This document shows positions 34,342 through 43,048 of a stretch of DNA of 64,000 nucleotides, piece after piece. Both the position numbers and the translations under genes were made by a program. The notes under the pieces were generated by a model. It worked only from the letters and a program-made list of their open reading frames with translations. It had not been told where the DNA came from and made no database searches. Position 1 is the stretch's first letter. Every line of letters begins with the position of its first letter. Source of the DNA: Enterococcus plantarum (GTDB taxonomy: Bacteria > Bacillota > Bacilli > Lactobacillales > Enterococcaceae); the NCBI RefSeq assembly GCF_001730295.1, contig NZ_MIKA01000011.1, positions 1 to 64,000 on the forward strand, in the 5' to 3' direction.

Positions 34342-34818
34342 ATGACTGTATTCAGTTTAAGAAAATACCAAAAATCTGATTTAGAAAACATACTTGCTAT
34401 ATTTAACGGAACTGTTCAAGCAATTAATAAAAAAGATTATACACAACAACAAATCGAACAATGGGTTCAGCTGGATCCTGATTATGAAAAATGGGATGCC
34501 AGACTCTCATCGACCTATAGTATTGTTGCGCTGAATCGCATGGAAGTGATTGGCTTTGGCAATATTACCGACACAGGTGAACTTGATTTATTGTATGTCG
34601 ACAAAAAATGGATTGGGTACGGAATCGGTAAGATGCTAGCCCAAGATTTGATGGCTCATGCATTGAAAAGTGGCGTAAAAGAACTGACTGTCTACTCATC
34701 CATCACAGCGAAACCTTTTTTTGAATCACTTGGATTTGAATTAGTGGAGCAAAAAGTAAACTATCGCAATGGCGTAATGCTGATGAATTATTTGATGGTT
34801 TATCGTAAAGATAAATAG
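34342..34818 (+). CDS. GNAT-family N-acetyltransferase
   Basis: 158 residues from the ATG with AGGAG eleven bases upstream. It has the GNAT fold: FSLRKYQKSDLENILAIF at the start, GELDLLYVDKKWIGYGIGKMLAQDLM as the acetyl-CoA-binding motif A (Q/RxxGxG/A here WIGYGIGK) and ELTVYSSITAKPFFESLGFELVEQKVN as motif B. The substrate is unknown; the branch resembles PhnO/YafP-like small acetyltransferases. Single gene. Confidence 0.88.
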   Translation: MTVFSLRKYQKSDLENILAIFNGTVQAINKKDYTQQQIEQWVQLDPDYEKWDARLSSTYSIVALNRMEVIGFGNITDTGELDLLYVDKKWIGYGIGKMLAQDLMAHALKSGVKELTVYSSITAKPFFESLGFELVEQKVNYRNGVMLMNYLMVYRKDK

Positions 34819-34903
34819 TAAGTGATTGTTTTATCGATTTGAAACTAGAGTTTTTTCTAGATTAAGTGCAGTGAGACCTCAATTTCAGTAATGTATGTTA
34901 TTA

Positions 34904-34946
34904 AAAAAACATCTACCAAGAGTAAACTCTCAGTAGATGTTTTTTT
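34904..34946 (-). terminator. Terminator after copZ
   Basis: AAAAAACATCTAC (34904-34916) pairs with GTAGATGTTTTTT (34933-34945) around an inner GAGAGT/ACTCTT stem; on the minus strand seven T follow. It ends the copYZ transcript ten bp after copZ. Confidence 0.85.
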
Positions 34947-34955
34947 GCTACGCTC

Positions 34956-35156
34956 CTACGCAACAGTAAATTTTGTTTCGGATAATGACTCTTGTAAAGT
35001 ATCCTTTGAAACTTCTCTATCACTTGTTATTACGGCTGATTTTTTCGCCAAATCAACACTGACAGATTGAACACCTTCAATTTTTTCAACGTTTTCTTTG
35101 ACGATAGTAGCACACCCCTCACATTTCATGCCGTTGATCGTTACAGTTTTTTCCAT
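34956..35156 (-). CDS. copZ: Copper chaperone CopZ
   Basis: 66 residues, one heavy-metal-associated domain with the metal site GMKCEGCA (CxxC). In E. hirae CopZ carries Cu(I) to the CopY repressor. AAGGAG precedes the ATG. It follows copY after 31 bp and is itself followed by a terminator, so the copper ATPases CopA and CopB that normally complete the operon are absent here. Confidence 0.93.
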   Translation of the reverse strand: MEKTVTINGMKCEGCATIVKENVEKIEGVQSVSVDLAKKSAVITSDREVSKDTLQESLSETKFTVA

Positions 35157-35187
35157 TGAGAAACACTCCTTCTAATTTTGATCTTAT

Positions 35188-35634
35188 CTACTTTACTAAG
35201 TGACACTGACATTGACCTTGTATACAGTTGCAGGGCACTTCTTTTACGGCGGATTTTCGTTTTTCTTTCAATAGTCTTTCCAATTGATCGATATCATCGA
35301 AACTTAAAATAGTCTCATCGATTATTGAGGCAAGAACACTTCCGACCTTTTTACTACACACCTTGGTCAATAATTCTTCAGAAAGCGCCTCAATACTTTT
35401 GCGTTCTTCTACCAAAGGAAAATAGGTAAACTTATTGCCGTTACGAGTAGTTCCCAGCATCCCTTTCTCCACTAAACGACTCAGTAAAGTCTTGACCGTA
35501 GTACTTTTCCACTCCGTTTTTTTATTGAGAATATCTGTTACTTCTTTACTTGTTGTTTCTTGTGTCGCCCAAGCAACACGCATGACTTCCCATTCTGCGT
35601 CAGTGATAGTCAATGATTTTCTCTTATCTGACAT
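35188..35634 (-). CDS. copY: Copper-responsive repressor CopY
   Basis: 148 residues from the ATG with AAGGAG seven bases upstream (a longer frame starts at 35664). The N-terminal half is the MecI/BlaI winged helix (LTITDAEWEVMRVAWATQETTSKEVTDILNKKTEWKSTTVKTLLSRLVEKG). The C-terminus has CNCIQGQCQCHLVK, the CxCxxxxCxC site that binds copper and zinc in enterococcal CopY. A cop box lies 39 bp upstream of the start. Confidence 0.95.
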   Translation of the reverse strand: MSDKRKSLTITDAEWEVMRVAWATQETTSKEVTDILNKKTEWKSTTVKTLLSRLVEKGMLGTTRNGNKFTYFPLVEERKSIEALSEELLTKVCSKKVGSVLASIIDETILSFDDIDQLERLLKEKRKSAVKEVPCNCIQGQCQCHLVK

Positions 35635-35672
35635 AAAAAGTCTCCTTATTACCGAATTCTTCACGAAGGAAC

Positions 35673-35682
35673 TACATATGTA
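35673..35682. promoter_or_regulatory. cop box (CopY operator)
   Basis: TACATATGTA, embedded in CTACATATGTAG, matches the TACANNTGTA operator of CopY exactly. Only one copy is evident; E. hirae has two. Confidence 0.85.
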
Positions 35683-35837
35683 GTCACCTCATACATTAAT
35701 AATAATTCTTTTTTCTTCCATTGTCAAAAGGAAGATTTTTTCAGTCCTTTTCGAATACCATTCAGTAACGTAAAACAATATAAAAAAACGTAAAACAGCG
35801 GTCGGTGTTTTACGCTTCTTACTCCTTTCATTGGAAA

Positions 35838-36377
35838 TTAATGATTCTGATTTGAGTACGTTGTATAGACCATATCGTTTTTCACATACACTTGCTCTAC
35901 TTTTAACTCTACAGATCCATTGAATTCATTAAATAACGGAATTCCTTTCCCTAAGATCTTTGGAATAGTTGTAAGATTATACGTGTCGATCAATTTTGCT
36001 TCTACTAATGGTGCAATGATACTAGCACCGCCCACGATCCAAACCGCCTTCCTCTCTTGTTTTTTTAACTCTTGGACCAAGGCTACAGGATCTTGGTTCG
36101 TAAAAATTAGTTTTTCAGCATTTTCCTCTGGATGACTTGTAATGATATAGGATATTTGCTCTTCATAAGGATATTGCTCCGGAGATAAGTCATTGACGAC
36201 TTGATCGTAGGTTGTTCGACCCATCACGACTGTATCGATTTTTCCCATCAATTCTTGGTAACTAGTGTCTTCTTCAACTAATTCAATTCCACCGCCTAAA
36301 AAGTCAATACTACCATCTGCTTCTGCAATATAGCCATCAACGCTCGCTGCAATATATAGAATAATTTCTCTACTCAT
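35838..36377 (-). CDS. RibD C-terminal/DHFR-like reductase (YyaP type)
   Basis: 179 residues. MSREIILYIAASVDGYIAEADGSIDFLGGG is the opening of the YyaP/YwjB family with the NADP-binding fold of RibD-C; VVMGRTTYDQV and AVWIVGGASIIAPLVEAKLIDTYNLTTIPKILGKGIPLF are conserved further motifs. It is annotated in many Firmicutes as dihydrofolate reductase family, but a true folate role is unproven. AGGTTC precedes the ATG. Single gene. Confidence 0.88.
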   Translation of the reverse strand: MSREIILYIAASVDGYIAEADGSIDFLGGGIELVEEDTSYQELMGKIDTVVMGRTTYDQVVNDLSPEQYPYEEQISYIITSHPEENAEKLIFTNQDPVALVQELKKQERKAVWIVGGASIIAPLVEAKLIDTYNLTTIPKILGKGIPLFNEFNGSVELKVEQVYVKNDMVYTTYSNQNH

Positions 36378-36506
36378 AAAAGAACCTCCATCTAGCTCAA
36401 AATAGGTTTAGCCTTTGAACTATTCATTGTACCTGATTTAGAACATTCGTCAACTCGTTTGGCTGACAAAAAATAGAGCTGAAAGGCAACTCCATCATCC
36501 TTTCAA

Positions 36507-37187
36507 CTATATGTCACTTCTTAAAGTTGCTTCATAACCGTCCTCTATAATAGCTTGCCTTGTTGTCTCACCTAAACAATAGAGTTTAGGCATTTCTTTT
36601 AATTCAGTCGTTCTAAAAACAGATAAAAATCGCTGCCACAACGACGGACTTGCTAGATAAGCTGCCTTTAGTTTTGTCGTCAGTAAACACTCCTGTAGCA
36701 ATCGTTGATTTTCTTTTGGAAAATAATTATCGTAAAGAATTGGTGTAAACAATTGATGCCCACTAACTATTAATTTTTTCTCTCCACTGTTATCTGCTAA
36801 ATTGCTTTTGGGATAAAAAATTCTAGTTGGAACTACATAATTGGCTGTCCAAGCTTCAACTAAATTCTTTTTTGTCGGAGAGGTGGCCTGAAATGCTGGC
36901 TTTATATCACTGGCTAAAAGAACTTGTGCAGTCTTTTCACCAATTACAGCGAATTTTTTCATTTGAAGAGTACTTTTGCTTATTTGTTGCAAAAAAAAGA
37001 CAGCTGCATGTTGGCTTGTTAAAAAAATCCATTCGCTTTGTTTTACCATTGATTCGAATGACGGTCCTACTTCTCGTTTTTCCAATCGAATCAATGGGAT
37101 TTCAACTGTCTCAAATCCTTTTTGCTGAAAATAGAAACGATCTTCTTTATTATCTTCTATCAAACGGGTTAAAAGGATATTATTCAT
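36507..37187 (-). CDS. hemD: Uroporphyrinogen-III synthase
   Basis: 226 residues in two alpha/beta halves: ILLTRLIEDN at the start, EWIFLTSQHAAVFFLQQI as the F(T/S)S motif around 50-65, KFAVIGEKTAQVL in the middle, AAYLASPSLWQRFLSVF and LYCLGETTRQAIIEDGYEA in the second half. The family is poorly conserved but this order is diagnostic. It closes hydroxymethylbilane with inversion of ring D. It overlaps hemC by four bases, so the two are translationally coupled, and it is the last gene of the nitrite/siroheme run. Confidence 0.85.
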   Translation of the reverse strand: MNNILLTRLIEDNKEDRFYFQQKGFETVEIPLIRLEKREVGPSFESMVKQSEWIFLTSQHAAVFFLQQISKSTLQMKKFAVIGEKTAQVLLASDIKPAFQATSPTKKNLVEAWTANYVVPTRIFYPKSNLADNSGEKKLIVSGHQLFTPILYDNYFPKENQRLLQECLLTTKLKAAYLASPSLWQRFLSVFRTTELKEMPKLYCLGETTRQAIIEDGYEATLRSDI

Positions 37188-38092
37188 ATTGATTCCCGAT
37201 CCATTTCATTTAATAATTCTTCGGCTATTTGCTTTCCAACACCTGCTAAATCTTGCACAACGGTACTTTTAGTAAACGATTGTTCTAACTCTTTATCTCC
37301 TAAAAATCCCGAAAAACGATAGCCATTTTGTTCTTGGACCGCAAAAGCTCCGATAGGAATATCGCAGTTTCCGTTTAACATCGCCAAAAAATCACGCTCT
37401 TCCATGACCAAGCTTCTAGTTAACGAATCATCGATTAGGCTTAAAAAGTCCTTCATCGCGTGGTCTTGACCGCGACATTCCACAGCTAAAGCTCCTTGTC
37501 CGACGGCTGGAATACATTGTTCACAGGTTAAAAAAAGATAGGGATGTGTTGGTTCCGCAAACCAATCCAATCGTTTTAAACCAGCTACAGCCAACACAAT
37601 ACCATCTAAACCTTGCTCTTCCATCCGTTTTAAACGAGTTCCCACATTTCCTCGAATCGATTCTACTTGAAGGTCTTCCCGTAGATTTTTCATTTGAAAT
37701 TCTCGTCGTAGACTACTCGTTCCAATTCTAGCGCCCTTTGGCAACTCGTCTAAAGAGGTTTTTTCTCTAAAAATCAGACAGTCAGCTGGATCACTTCTTT
37801 CTGGAATTGCGGCTAATGTCAATCCATCTGCGACTTTTGCTGGCATATCTTTTAAACTATGGACCGCAAAATCGATTGACCCTTTCAATAAAGCCTGCTC
37901 AACTTCATTGATAAATAATCCTTTTCCACCAATCTTAGATAAGCTGACTGAAAGCATTTGATCTCCTTTAGTGGTCATCGGTACAATCTCAACCGGAAAA
38001 TCTCCATGTACTTTTTTTAATAAATTTAGAACAATCGTTGTTTGTTTCATCGCTAAAGGACTATTTCTGGTGCCGACACGGACGGTTTTCAT
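37184..38092 (-). CDS. hemC: Porphobilinogen deaminase (hydroxymethylbilane synthase)
   Basis: 302 residues. It starts VRVGTRNSPLAMKQT and has SIDFAVHSLKDMPAK (catalytic Asp/Lys region), RIGTSSLRREFQM and ESIRGNVGTRLKRME. The dipyrromethane cofactor Cys is in LNGNCDIPIGAFAV (about 242). It joins four porphobilinogens. Genes for making porphobilinogen (hemA, hemL, hemB) are not in the window. It begins 47 bp after nirC on the same strand. Confidence 0.96.
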   Translation of the reverse strand: MKTVRVGTRNSPLAMKQTTIVLNLLKKVHGDFPVEIVPMTTKGDQMLSVSLSKIGGKGLFINEVEQALLKGSIDFAVHSLKDMPAKVADGLTLAAIPERSDPADCLIFREKTSLDELPKGARIGTSSLRREFQMKNLREDLQVESIRGNVGTRLKRMEEQGLDGIVLAVAGLKRLDWFAEPTHPYLFLTCEQCIPAVGQGALAVECRGQDHAMKDFLSLIDDSLTRSLVMEERDFLAMLNGNCDIPIGAFAVQEQNGYRFSGFLGDKELEQSFTKSTVVQDLAGVGKQIAEELLNEMDRESI

Positions 38093-38139
38093 TTCATTTA
38101 CTTCCTTTTTCTTTTCTCATCTTTTCGTCATACTAAATT

Positions 38140-38925
38140 TTATTTTTTTGACAACTGGCCTGTGCCAACCTTATATGCTAAAAAATACAGACCTGCTACA
38201 AAAAAGCCGCCACCAAGGATATTTCCCAGATAGACACTAACCATATTTTGTCCAAAAGCTGCCCACGTATTGCCACCTAATAAAATCCCCATTGGAATCA
38301 AAAACATATTCGCTACAACGTGCTGAAATCCACAGATAACAAACCCCATAATTGGTAAGAAAATCCCCACGATTTTGCCAATAAAATCTTTGGCTGCAAA
38401 ATTTAAATACACCGCTGTACTCACTAAAAAGTTACAAGCGATCCCTGAAAGAAAACCTTGTAAAAACGTATCTTTGGTTCTGCCTAGCGAAACTTGAATC
38501 GCACGTTCAGCAAAATCCCCTTGTAAAGCACCGCTTAAATAACCAAAAAAGTAGGCTACAAATAAAGAACCAATCAGATTGAAAATCGTCACGATCACAA
38601 TATTTCTCAACCATTCTTTCCCACTGATTTTTCTAGCAAACAGCGCCATTGATACGACCATCATATTGCCAGTAACCAACTCTCCTCCGGCTAATAATAA
38701 ACAAATCAATCCAAATGGAAAAACAGCTGCACCAATCACATTTACTAACGACCCCCATTCTTTGGGCATCGTTCCCATTGCCCGGATCATCGCAATTCCT
38801 GCAACAGCGATAAAAACACCTGCTAAAAAACCTAACACTGCTAAAGTCAAAAAACTAGCCCGCGCTTTTTGAACACCTTTTTCAATTGTAACATCAACTA
38901 TTTCTGGTGGTTGAAGTGAACCCAT
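38140..38925 (-). CDS. nirC: Formate/nitrite transporter family protein NirC
   Basis: 261 residues from the ATG with GGAG nine bases upstream (a longer frame reaches 39015 through the repeat). Six membrane spans and the FNT motifs FGLICLLLAGGELVTGNMM and GFLSGIACNFLVSTAVYL are present; these belong to the FNT signature around the pore. It most likely carries nitrite. It is preceded by the tandem palindromic repeats and followed closely by hemC and hemD, so it may head a second transcription unit of the module. Confidence 0.93.
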   Translation of the reverse strand: MGSLQPPEIVDVTIEKGVQKARASFLTLAVLGFLAGVFIAVAGIAMIRAMGTMPKEWGSLVNVIGAAVFPFGLICLLLAGGELVTGNMMVVSMALFARKISGKEWLRNIVIVTIFNLIGSLFVAYFFGYLSGALQGDFAERAIQVSLGRTKDTFLQGFLSGIACNFLVSTAVYLNFAAKDFIGKIVGIFLPIMGFVICGFQHVVANMFLIPMGILLGGNTWAAFGQNMVSVYLGNILGGGFFVAGLYFLAYKVGTGQLSKK

Positions 38926-38946
38926 AATATTTATCTCCTTTACTTT

Positions 38947-39180
38947 AAAAGCGTAGCGGGCCCGTTTAGATTCGACTAGAAAATAGGAAAAATTGACTGT
39001 GGCGCTTTTTGTCACATTCCATTTTTATCTTTTTCTCGAGAATCTAGCCCGCGAAGCTAGATAGATTTAAAAGCGTAGCAGGCTCGTTTAGATTCGACTA
39101 GAAAATAGGAAAAATTGACTGTGACGCTTTTTGTCACATTCCATTTTTATCTTTTTCTCGAGAATCTAGCCCATGAAGCT
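38947..39180. repeat. Tandem 122-bp palindromic element, two copies
   Basis: Copy A (38947-39058) and copy B (39069-39180) differ at only a few positions and have a period of 122 bp. Each starts AAAAGCGTAGC and ends GAATCTAGCCC..GAAGCT; the ends pair (AGCGTAGCGGGC with GCCCGCGAAGCT) and the arms continue (TAGATTC with GAATCTA; GAAAATAGGAAAAATTGACT with its near complement), so each copy is one long imperfect hairpin. Copy B touches the cobA stop codon and copy A lies 22 bp before the nirC start. A diverged relative is at 5268. Confidence 0.9.
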
Positions 39181-40160
39181 TACTTAATTTGTTCATTTAA
39201 AACAGACCATTGATCTTTGTACATTGTCATTAAATCTTGATCCAAATACACCATTTCATCAAAATAATGATCATTCAAATACTGTTTATGCACCTCATCA
39301 AACCGTAGGTCACGATTGTCACCCACTTGAATCCCATACACATCTGCTCCTTTTTGCGTATAAGTAAGAATCGTTTCAAAAGTGATTTTCTCAGTATCAA
39401 GCAACAAAATCTTATGCCCAAACAACGGCAATTGCTCATACCAATCCGCGCCATTCCGACAAGAAACGACATCACCCAAAATAATTAGGGAAGGGTTTTG
39501 GATTTTATTTGCTTCGATTACTTTAGTCATCGTTTGAACGGTTGCTGTGACTGTACGTTGACGACCTAAAGTTCCCCACTCAACGATTGCCACTGGTAAT
39601 TGTGGCGCAACATGTTGCTCTAAAAGCTTTTGTTGTGTGCTCTTCACTTTTTCGACACCCATATATAAGCACATCGTCCCGTTTTCCGTCAGTCCTTTAA
39701 AATCAATTGTTTCACCTACTTGACGATGAGCCGTTGCAAGCGTTACTTTACTACTGTGCTCACGATGCGTTAAAGGGATGCCACTGTAACTACTAGCAGC
39801 AGAAGCAGCGGTAACCCCTGGAACGATTTCGTAGCTGATTCTTGCATTTTGAAGTGTGTTGATTTCTTCTCCTACACGACCAAAAACACCTGGATCACCG
39901 CCTTTTAACCTCACCACGATCTGATCTCGTTGTCCTTCTTCTAGCAATAATTGATTGATATTTCTTTGCTTTAATACATGATGTTTGGGATATTTTCCAC
40001 TATAAATAAAACGCGCCGAATCTTTGGCAAGGTATAATAAAACTGGATGAACCAGCCGATCGTAAATGATTATATCTGCTGATTCCAGTACTCTTTTCCC
40101 TTTTAGTGTTAGTAATTCAGGATCGCCAGAACCTGCTCCAACAAAATAAACTTTTCCCAT
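39180..40160 (-). CDS. cobA: Uroporphyrinogen-III C-methyltransferase with C-terminal extension
   Basis: 326 residues. The first 245 are a complete SUMT: VYFVGAGSGDPELLTLKGKRVLESAD, VVRLKGGDPGVFGRVGEE, IVPGVTAASAASSYSGIPLTHR, LYMGVEKV and PSLIILGDVV. It adds two methyl groups to give precorrin-2. The last 80 residues, from LPLFGHKILLLDTEK, look like the beginning of a HemD domain as in CobA-HemD fusions, but stop early, and a separate hemD lies in the same module. Methyltransferases of this length (about 325) also occur in staphylococci. It follows nirD after two bases. Confidence 0.93.
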   Translation of the reverse strand: MGKVYFVGAGSGDPELLTLKGKRVLESADIIIYDRLVHPVLLYLAKDSARFIYSGKYPKHHVLKQRNINQLLLEEGQRDQIVVRLKGGDPGVFGRVGEEINTLQNARISYEIVPGVTAASAASSYSGIPLTHREHSSKVTLATAHRQVGETIDFKGLTENGTMCLYMGVEKVKSTQQKLLEQHVAPQLPVAIVEWGTLGRQRTVTATVQTMTKVIEANKIQNPSLIILGDVVSCRNGADWYEQLPLFGHKILLLDTEKITFETILTYTQKGADVYGIQVGDNRDLRFDEVHKQYLNDHYFDEMVYLDQDLMTMYKDQWSVLNEQIK

Positions 40161-40162
40161 CG

Positions 40163-40468
40163 CTACACCATGACATAAACAAGGGTATCTTCGACAATCG
40201 TTTCATAGGCGCGAACACACCCTTCATCTGGCTCTTGGACTTGCCCATCATCCAAATTGATTTTATAGTCATGTAATGGACAAAATACATAGTCACCAGA
40301 AACGGTTCCTTCAGCTAACGGTCCTTGTTTATGGGGACAAACATTTTCAATTGCTTTAACACGATCATCGCTTAAACGAAATACAGCAATTTTCTGCTGT
40401 CCAACGATCACTTCTTTGCCCATTCTAGGTGCTAACTCTTCTAATTGCCCAACATAAATTTTTTCCAT
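40163..40468 (-). CDS. nirD: Nitrite reductase small subunit NirD
   Basis: 101 residues with a Rieske-type fold. The cluster-binding motifs are complete: CPHKQGPLAEG and CPLHDYKINLDDG (CxH and CxxH), so it binds a [2Fe-2S] cluster, unlike some NirD forms that have lost it. It is the partner of NirB in NADH-dependent reduction of nitrite to ammonia. Two bp separate it from nirB upstream and from cobA downstream, so all three must be co-translated. AAAATGG with a weak site precedes ATG. Confidence 0.95.
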   Translation of the reverse strand: MEKIYVGQLEELAPRMGKEVIVGQQKIAVFRLSDDRVKAIENVCPHKQGPLAEGTVSGDYVFCPLHDYKINLDDGQVQEPDEGCVRAYETIVEDTLVYVMV

Positions 40469-40470
40469 TT

Positions 40471-42873
40471 TTATACTCTCCCCACTGTGTATAGCTCTTG
40501 CTGTGTTTTATGATCTTCAACCACTTCGTCCCAAGGATTTCCACGACGTCCTGCAACTGCTTCCTCAAGTGCTTCTAGCAATTCTTGACGTTTTTCAGCA
40601 TCTAACAATACTTCTTTTACAACCTCAAAGCCCATACGTTCTAGCCACGGAGCAGTTCGTTCTGCATAGATACCCGTTTCTCGGTAATATTGCAGCATAG
40701 CTCCACAAATATCGATCACTTCTTGCTCTGTCTCCACAGTCGTTAGTAATACCGCTTCTTTGACTTCTGTTCCGCCATTTCCGCCAACATAAATTTGGAA
40801 GCCATTTTCCACGCCGATGATGCCAAAATCTTTCACGCCGCTTTCCACACAACTTCTCGGACAAGCAGAAACACCCATTTTGAATTTATGTGGTGTATCA
40901 ATAAACTCATACCGTTGTTCTAGCTTGATTCCAAGTCCCATTGAATCTTGCGTACCAAAACGACAGAAATTCGCACCCACACAGGTTTTCACTGAACGAA
41001 CCGCTTTTGCATAAGCACCTGCTGCTTTCATATCTAATTCTTCCCAGATTTTTGGCAAGTCTTCTTTTTTCACACCGTATAAGCCAATTCGTTGGCTACC
41101 GGTTACTTTGACCATCGGTACATCGTATTTTTCTGCCACTTTGGCAATCAACAGTAATTGCTGAGGGTTGGTTTTTCCACCACGCATTCTTGGAATCACC
41201 GAAAAAGTACCATCATTTTGGATGTTAGCATATAGCCGTTCGTTGACATAACGAGATTCTTTTTCATCCTCGTGTTCTTTAGGCCATGCAACATTTAAAT
41301 AAAAATTGATTGCAGGTCGGCACTTTGGACAACCTTCTGGATTAATAAAATTCAGTTCACGATAAACTTCTTCAGAAGAAGTTAGTTCTTTTGCGTAGAT
41401 TTGTGTCACGATTTGATCTCTCGTTAAATCTGTACATCCGCAAATTCCAGTTGGCGCTGAAATGACTTCGCCACCTAATGCATACCCTAAAACATCGCCA
41501 ATCACTGATTTACATTTTCCACAAGAACCGCCTGCTTTGGTGTGTTTGGTCACATCTGCCACAGAGGTCAAGTCTTTTTCATTGATTGCGGTCATGATTG
41601 TCTGTTTATCGATGCCGTTACAGCCACAGATCACTTCATCATCTGGCCATTCACTCACATCCGCACTCGCTTCTTCACCTACCATATGCAAGAGAGAAAC
41701 CGGTGTATAGTCTTCAATGCTTTCGTTTTTCTTTAGAATATTATAATAGCGATTGCCTTCACTTGTATCTCCATAAAGAACAACACCGACAATTTGATTG
41801 TCTCTCACAAAAATCTTTTTATACGTGTAATTGATTCCGTCAAATGCTTCAATACTGTTGATGCCTTCTGCTTCTCGAATAGTTCCGGCAGAATATAAAT
41901 CACAACCAGAAACTTTTAGCGAAGTAAATGTAGTACTGCCTTGGTATGGTTTGGTTTCTTTGTCTGTCAACACATCAGCCAGCACTTTTCCTTGTTCGAA
42001 TAACGGTGCAACCAAGCCGTAAACATTGCCATTATGTTCCGCACATTCACCTACTGCAAACACATCTGGACTATTGGTTTTCATAAAATCATCCACAACG
42101 ATTCCACGATTTACTTCGATCGTTGTTGTTCTTGCTAGCGTTGTTTCTGAACGAATTCCGATCGACATTACGACGATGTCGGTTTCGATCGTTGTTCCGT
42201 CACTAAATGCTAATCCTGTAACACGAGTGTCCCCAAGAATTTTTTGAGTTGCTTTTTCCATTAAGAATTTTAATCCTTGTTTTTCTAAATCAGCTTGTAG
42301 CATTTTCCCTGCTTTTTCATCTAATTGCGTTTCCATCAGCCATTTTTCTAAATGAACGACTGTGACTTCCATTCCTTGATCTAGCAATCCTTTTGCCGCT
42401 TCCAAGCCCAGTAACCCACCGCCGATAACAACTGCTTTTTGGTATTTTTGAGCCGCTTCAAGCATATTTTCTGTGTCATCGATTGTTCTAAACCCAACAA
42501 CTCCTGGCAATTTAGCCCCTTCAATAGGTAAAATAAAGGCTCTAGAACCTGTTGCCAAGATACATTTATCATAGGGTATTTCTTTACCAGATTGTGTGGT
42601 GATTTTTTTATTGTTTGTATCCATTTGAACAGCAGGATCATGATTGATTAATTCAATCTGATTTTCTTCATACCATTCGAGTGGATTGGTGATAATTTCT
42701 GAAACCGTCATTTTCTTTTGTAAGACATTGCTTAGCATGATTCGGTTGTAATTCGGGTATTGTTCTTCCCCGACGATCGTGATTTCATAGCGATCAGGAT
42801 CACGGTCTAAGATTTCTTCAATCGTACGGACACCAGCCATTCCATTTCCAATTAAGACAAGCTTTTCTTTCAT
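40471..42873 (-). CDS. nirB: NADH-dependent nitrite reductase large subunit NirB
   Basis: 800 residues from the ATG with AAAGGAGAG upstream; the frame runs 63 codons further without support. In order: FAD/NAD domains (KLVLIGNGMAG, KAVVIGGGLLGLEAAKGL, VFAVGECAEH), two BFD-like [2Fe-2S] repeats (ICGCNGID to CGKC; GICGCTDL to CPKC), ferredoxin-like repeats and the siroheme/[4Fe-4S] site TCVGANFCRFG with SACPRSC. It reduces nitrite to ammonium in the cytoplasm with six electrons from NADH. An NreC-like box lies 90 bp upstream and a terminator separates it from the preceding genes, so it heads its own unit. Confidence 0.97.
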   Translation of the reverse strand: MKEKLVLIGNGMAGVRTIEEILDRDPDRYEITIVGEEQYPNYNRIMLSNVLQKKMTVSEIITNPLEWYEENQIELINHDPAVQMDTNNKKITTQSGKEIPYDKCILATGSRAFILPIEGAKLPGVVGFRTIDDTENMLEAAQKYQKAVVIGGGLLGLEAAKGLLDQGMEVTVVHLEKWLMETQLDEKAGKMLQADLEKQGLKFLMEKATQKILGDTRVTGLAFSDGTTIETDIVVMSIGIRSETTLARTTTIEVNRGIVVDDFMKTNSPDVFAVGECAEHNGNVYGLVAPLFEQGKVLADVLTDKETKPYQGSTTFTSLKVSGCDLYSAGTIREAEGINSIEAFDGINYTYKKIFVRDNQIVGVVLYGDTSEGNRYYNILKKNESIEDYTPVSLLHMVGEEASADVSEWPDDEVICGCNGIDKQTIMTAINEKDLTSVADVTKHTKAGGSCGKCKSVIGDVLGYALGGEVISAPTGICGCTDLTRDQIVTQIYAKELTSSEEVYRELNFINPEGCPKCRPAINFYLNVAWPKEHEDEKESRYVNERLYANIQNDGTFSVIPRMRGGKTNPQQLLLIAKVAEKYDVPMVKVTGSQRIGLYGVKKEDLPKIWEELDMKAAGAYAKAVRSVKTCVGANFCRFGTQDSMGLGIKLEQRYEFIDTPHKFKMGVSACPRSCVESGVKDFGIIGVENGFQIYVGGNGGTEVKEAVLLTTVETEQEVIDICGAMLQYYRETGIYAERTAPWLERMGFEVVKEVLLDAEKRQELLEALEEAVAGRRGNPWDEVVEDHKTQQELYTVGRV

Positions 42874-42962
42874 TTTATGTAAACTCTCCTTTTGTGATTT
42901 TTTGAGCAATATAATCGATGCGTTGTCTTTTTTAGAATAGCAAGAATGACAGACCTTGACTA

Positions 42963-42978
42963 TTAGGGAATTACCTAA
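42963..42978. promoter_or_regulatory. NreC-like binding site before nirB
   Basis: TTAGGGAATTACCTAA is a dyad that fits the staphylococcal NreC box as I recall it (TAGGG-N4-CCCTA) with one mismatch. It lies 90 bp upstream of nirB in a short region that also contains a TATTCT box on the same strand. Confidence 0.6.
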
Positions 42979-43004
42979 TAACTCACGAGCATGTACTAAA
43001 AAAA

Positions 43005-43028
43005 TACTTCGCCAAAAGAAGCGAAGTA
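43005..43028 (-). terminator. Terminator after precorrin-2 dehydrogenase gene
   Basis: TACTTCGC (43005-43012) pairs with GCGAAGTA (43021-43028); on the minus strand seven T follow. It closes the nreABC-sirB-dehydrogenase transcript. Confidence 0.85.
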
Positions 43029-43048
43029 GCTTGGTATCAAATAGATAC

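Noticed and set aside
40503-42641. Several open frames on both strands within nirB
   Set aside because: All lie inside a conserved 800-residue gene with complete motifs and lack ribosome-binding sites.
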